Assembly (NCBI RefSeq): GCF_001942625.1
Contig: NZ_MLCL01000075.1
Coordinates: 1-56,645 of the forward strand
Source: Mycobacterium syngnathidarum
Lineage (GTDB): Bacteria; Actinomycetota; Actinomycetes; Mycobacteriales; Mycobacteriaceae
Direction: 5' to 3'
DNA length: 56,645 bases
Shown: positions 55,758-56,645 of the stretch, in pieces
Layout: each line of letters starts with the position of its first letter
Position numbering within the stretch: the first letter of the stretch is position 1
Made by a program: the position numbers and the translations under genes
The notes under the pieces: generated by a model
Databases searched by the model: none
What the model was told of the DNA's origin: nothing
Seen by the model: only the letters and a program-made list of their open reading frames with translations

Positions 55758-56519
55758 ATGACTGGTAGAACTCCGACCGGAGGCCTGATCTATGGGGTCA
55801 GGCTCCGGTCGGAGTCCGTCTATCGCTATGTCGGCCTCACGACGAAAACCGCGCAGTTGCGGCTTCGGCAGCATCTTCAAGTCGCTGCAGCCGGGAGAAA
55901 AACGCCGTTCTATGACTGGTTGCGAAAGCAGCAGCGCGAAGATCTGATCGTGGACCCGCTGGACTGGACAGATGGACTCGACGAGCTTGGCGAGGCCGAG
56001 ATTGCGTGGATATCCCTTCTTCGGCAGGAGGGGCATCCACTGCTGAACCTCGCGGACGGCGGACTCGGACCGACGGGCGTTGTGTGGACCGCGGAGATGC
56101 GGGAGGCCGCGAGGATTCGATCGACCGGTCGTAAGATGCCCAGCCGATTCGGTGAGGAGGCCCCGTTCTATCAGCGGGAGCACTCTGCCGAGCAACGAGC
56201 GAAGTGGTCGGCCGCGCGCAAAGGCACGAATGTCGGCGCTGACAATCCGAACTACGGGAAGTTCGGAGCTGACCATCCCAGTTTCGGTCACGTGATGTCG
56301 GAAGAGGCTAAGTCCAGGCTTTCCGAAATGCGCATGGGCGCCGGAAATCCGAACTTTGGGCATAGTGCAAGCGAAGAAACACGTGCCAAGATGTCAGCGG
56401 TTCGAAAAGGCCGCCCTATGCCCTCGAGTCGCCGCAGTGCTCATACGCGCTATCACACCAATCGGGGAATCAAGAAAGACACCTGCCAGTACTGCATTGA
56501 AGACTCGGGTCAAGCCTAA
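55758..56519 (+). CDS. GIY-YIG homing endonuclease with NUMOD3 repeats, free-standing, 253 aa
   Basis: The N-terminal GIY-YIG nuclease domain has LIYGVRL and YRYVGLT as the two motif halves, Arg in LRLRQHL, the metal-binding Glu in GEAEIAWI and the closing Asn in PLLNLADGG. A C-terminal NUMOD3 DNA-binding region (about 165-230) repeats NPNYGKFG, HPSFGH and NPNFGHSASEETRAKMSAVR. It ends with a small CQYC motif. Such enzymes cut intron-, intein- or HEG-less alleles and spread by repair. It lies in the same direction just after nrdE and is not within an intron that I can see. It probably targets the nrdE locus. Confidence 0.9.
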   Translation: MTGRTPTGGLIYGVRLRSESVYRYVGLTTKTAQLRLRQHLQVAAAGRKTPFYDWLRKQQREDLIVDPLDWTDGLDELGEAEIAWISLLRQEGHPLLNLADGGLGPTGVVWTAEMREAARIRSTGRKMPSRFGEEAPFYQREHSAEQRAKWSAARKGTNVGADNPNYGKFGADHPSFGHVMSEEAKSRLSEMRMGAGNPNFGHSASEETRAKMSAVRKGRPMPSSRRSAHTRYHTNRGIKKDTCQYCIEDSGQA

Positions 56520-56645
56520 GCCTCGATCCACTGATGAATTGGGGTAGGTGTGCCTCGCTGGGCTGTTGAGGGCTGGTCCTGGTCGCGGGCAGGGGGTATC
56601 TGCTGGTCTGTCCAGCTGTTCCTGTGCGCTCCGGTCGGGCCTTTC
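56520..56645. other. Right window edge, no feature recognised
   Basis: The last 126 bases contain no convincing reading frame, hairpin or repeat that I can support. A gene following the homing endonuclease may start beyond the edge. Confidence 0.4.

Noticed and set aside
56245..56400. Repeated GAxAATCCGAACTwyGG-like units, a possible CRISPR or tandem repeat
   Set aside because: They encode the NUMOD3 peptide repeats (NPNYGKFG and similar) of the homing endonuclease. Spacing and identity do not fit CRISPR.

Overview
The window is high-GC actinobacterial DNA and reads as a chromosome segment of a (probably rapidly growing, environmental) Mycobacterium/Mycolicibacterium. Reasons: from memory of M. 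tuberculosis gene order, the right-hand two thirds follows the block cstA, ligB, cyp136, TetR, SDR, dinB2, TetR, FMN reductase, nrdHIE (Rv3063 back to Rv3051c). The polymerase carries the Leu14 typical of mycobacterial DinB2. GTG starts, 4-bp ATGA/GTGA overlaps and F420-type luciferase-like oxidoreductases are abundant.

Region 1 (1-28790) is a large accessory catabolic cluster: a DUF35 Zn-ribbon protein, a molybdopterin oxidoreductase, two aldehyde dehydrogenases, three P450s, SDRs, a Rieske oxygenase, an acyl-CoA synthetase, a cysteine-less isochorismatase-fold protein, a Baeyer-Villiger-type monooxygenase with an alpha/beta hydrolase, an acyl-CoA carboxylase carboxyltransferase subunit, F420-type oxidoreductases and an amidohydrolase. 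Ten copies of a 17-bp operator (ACTGTAA-N3-TTACAGT and variants) precede nearly all of its transcription units. I infer one regulon, probably controlled by the TetR protein at 4240-4944. The substrate is unknown; the enzymes suit an alicyclic or terpenoid/steroid-like compound. Inside this region sit a second TetR module with its own palindrome (18679-21825) and a rifampicin monooxygenase (rox) preceded by a rifamycin-associated-element-like palindrome (21877-21897).

Region 2 (28839-47086) is mostly core genome: ybdD-cstA, ligB, a YqeY-like protein, an SDR, poxB, an HxlR regulator divergent from a methyltransferase, a phosphotransferase, a TauE/SafE permease, a stand-alone LeuA regulatory domain, cyp136 divergent from a TetR gene and SDR, an AAA ATPase, dinB2, another TetR and an FMN reductase.

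Region 3 (47087-56519) is the class Ib ribonucleotide reductase operon nrdH-nrdI-nrdE, invaded twice. Between nrdH and nrdI lies a roughly 5.2-kb element in the same direction as the operon: an intact tyrosine recombinase, an XRE-like protein, a seven-zinc-ribbon protein fused to a degenerate tyrosine recombinase, and cargo made of a coiled-coil/TIR protein and a 221-residue protein with a hydrophobic C-terminus. Four ATGA junctions or close spacings tie the genes together, and the cargo TIR gene is flanked by a 30-nt imperfect direct repeat. Directly after nrdE is a free-standing GIY-YIG/NUMOD3 homing-endonuclease gene. The nrdH-nrdI element, a recombinase trio carrying a candidate TIR defence pair inside an essential operon, is the best candidate in this window for an undescribed system.
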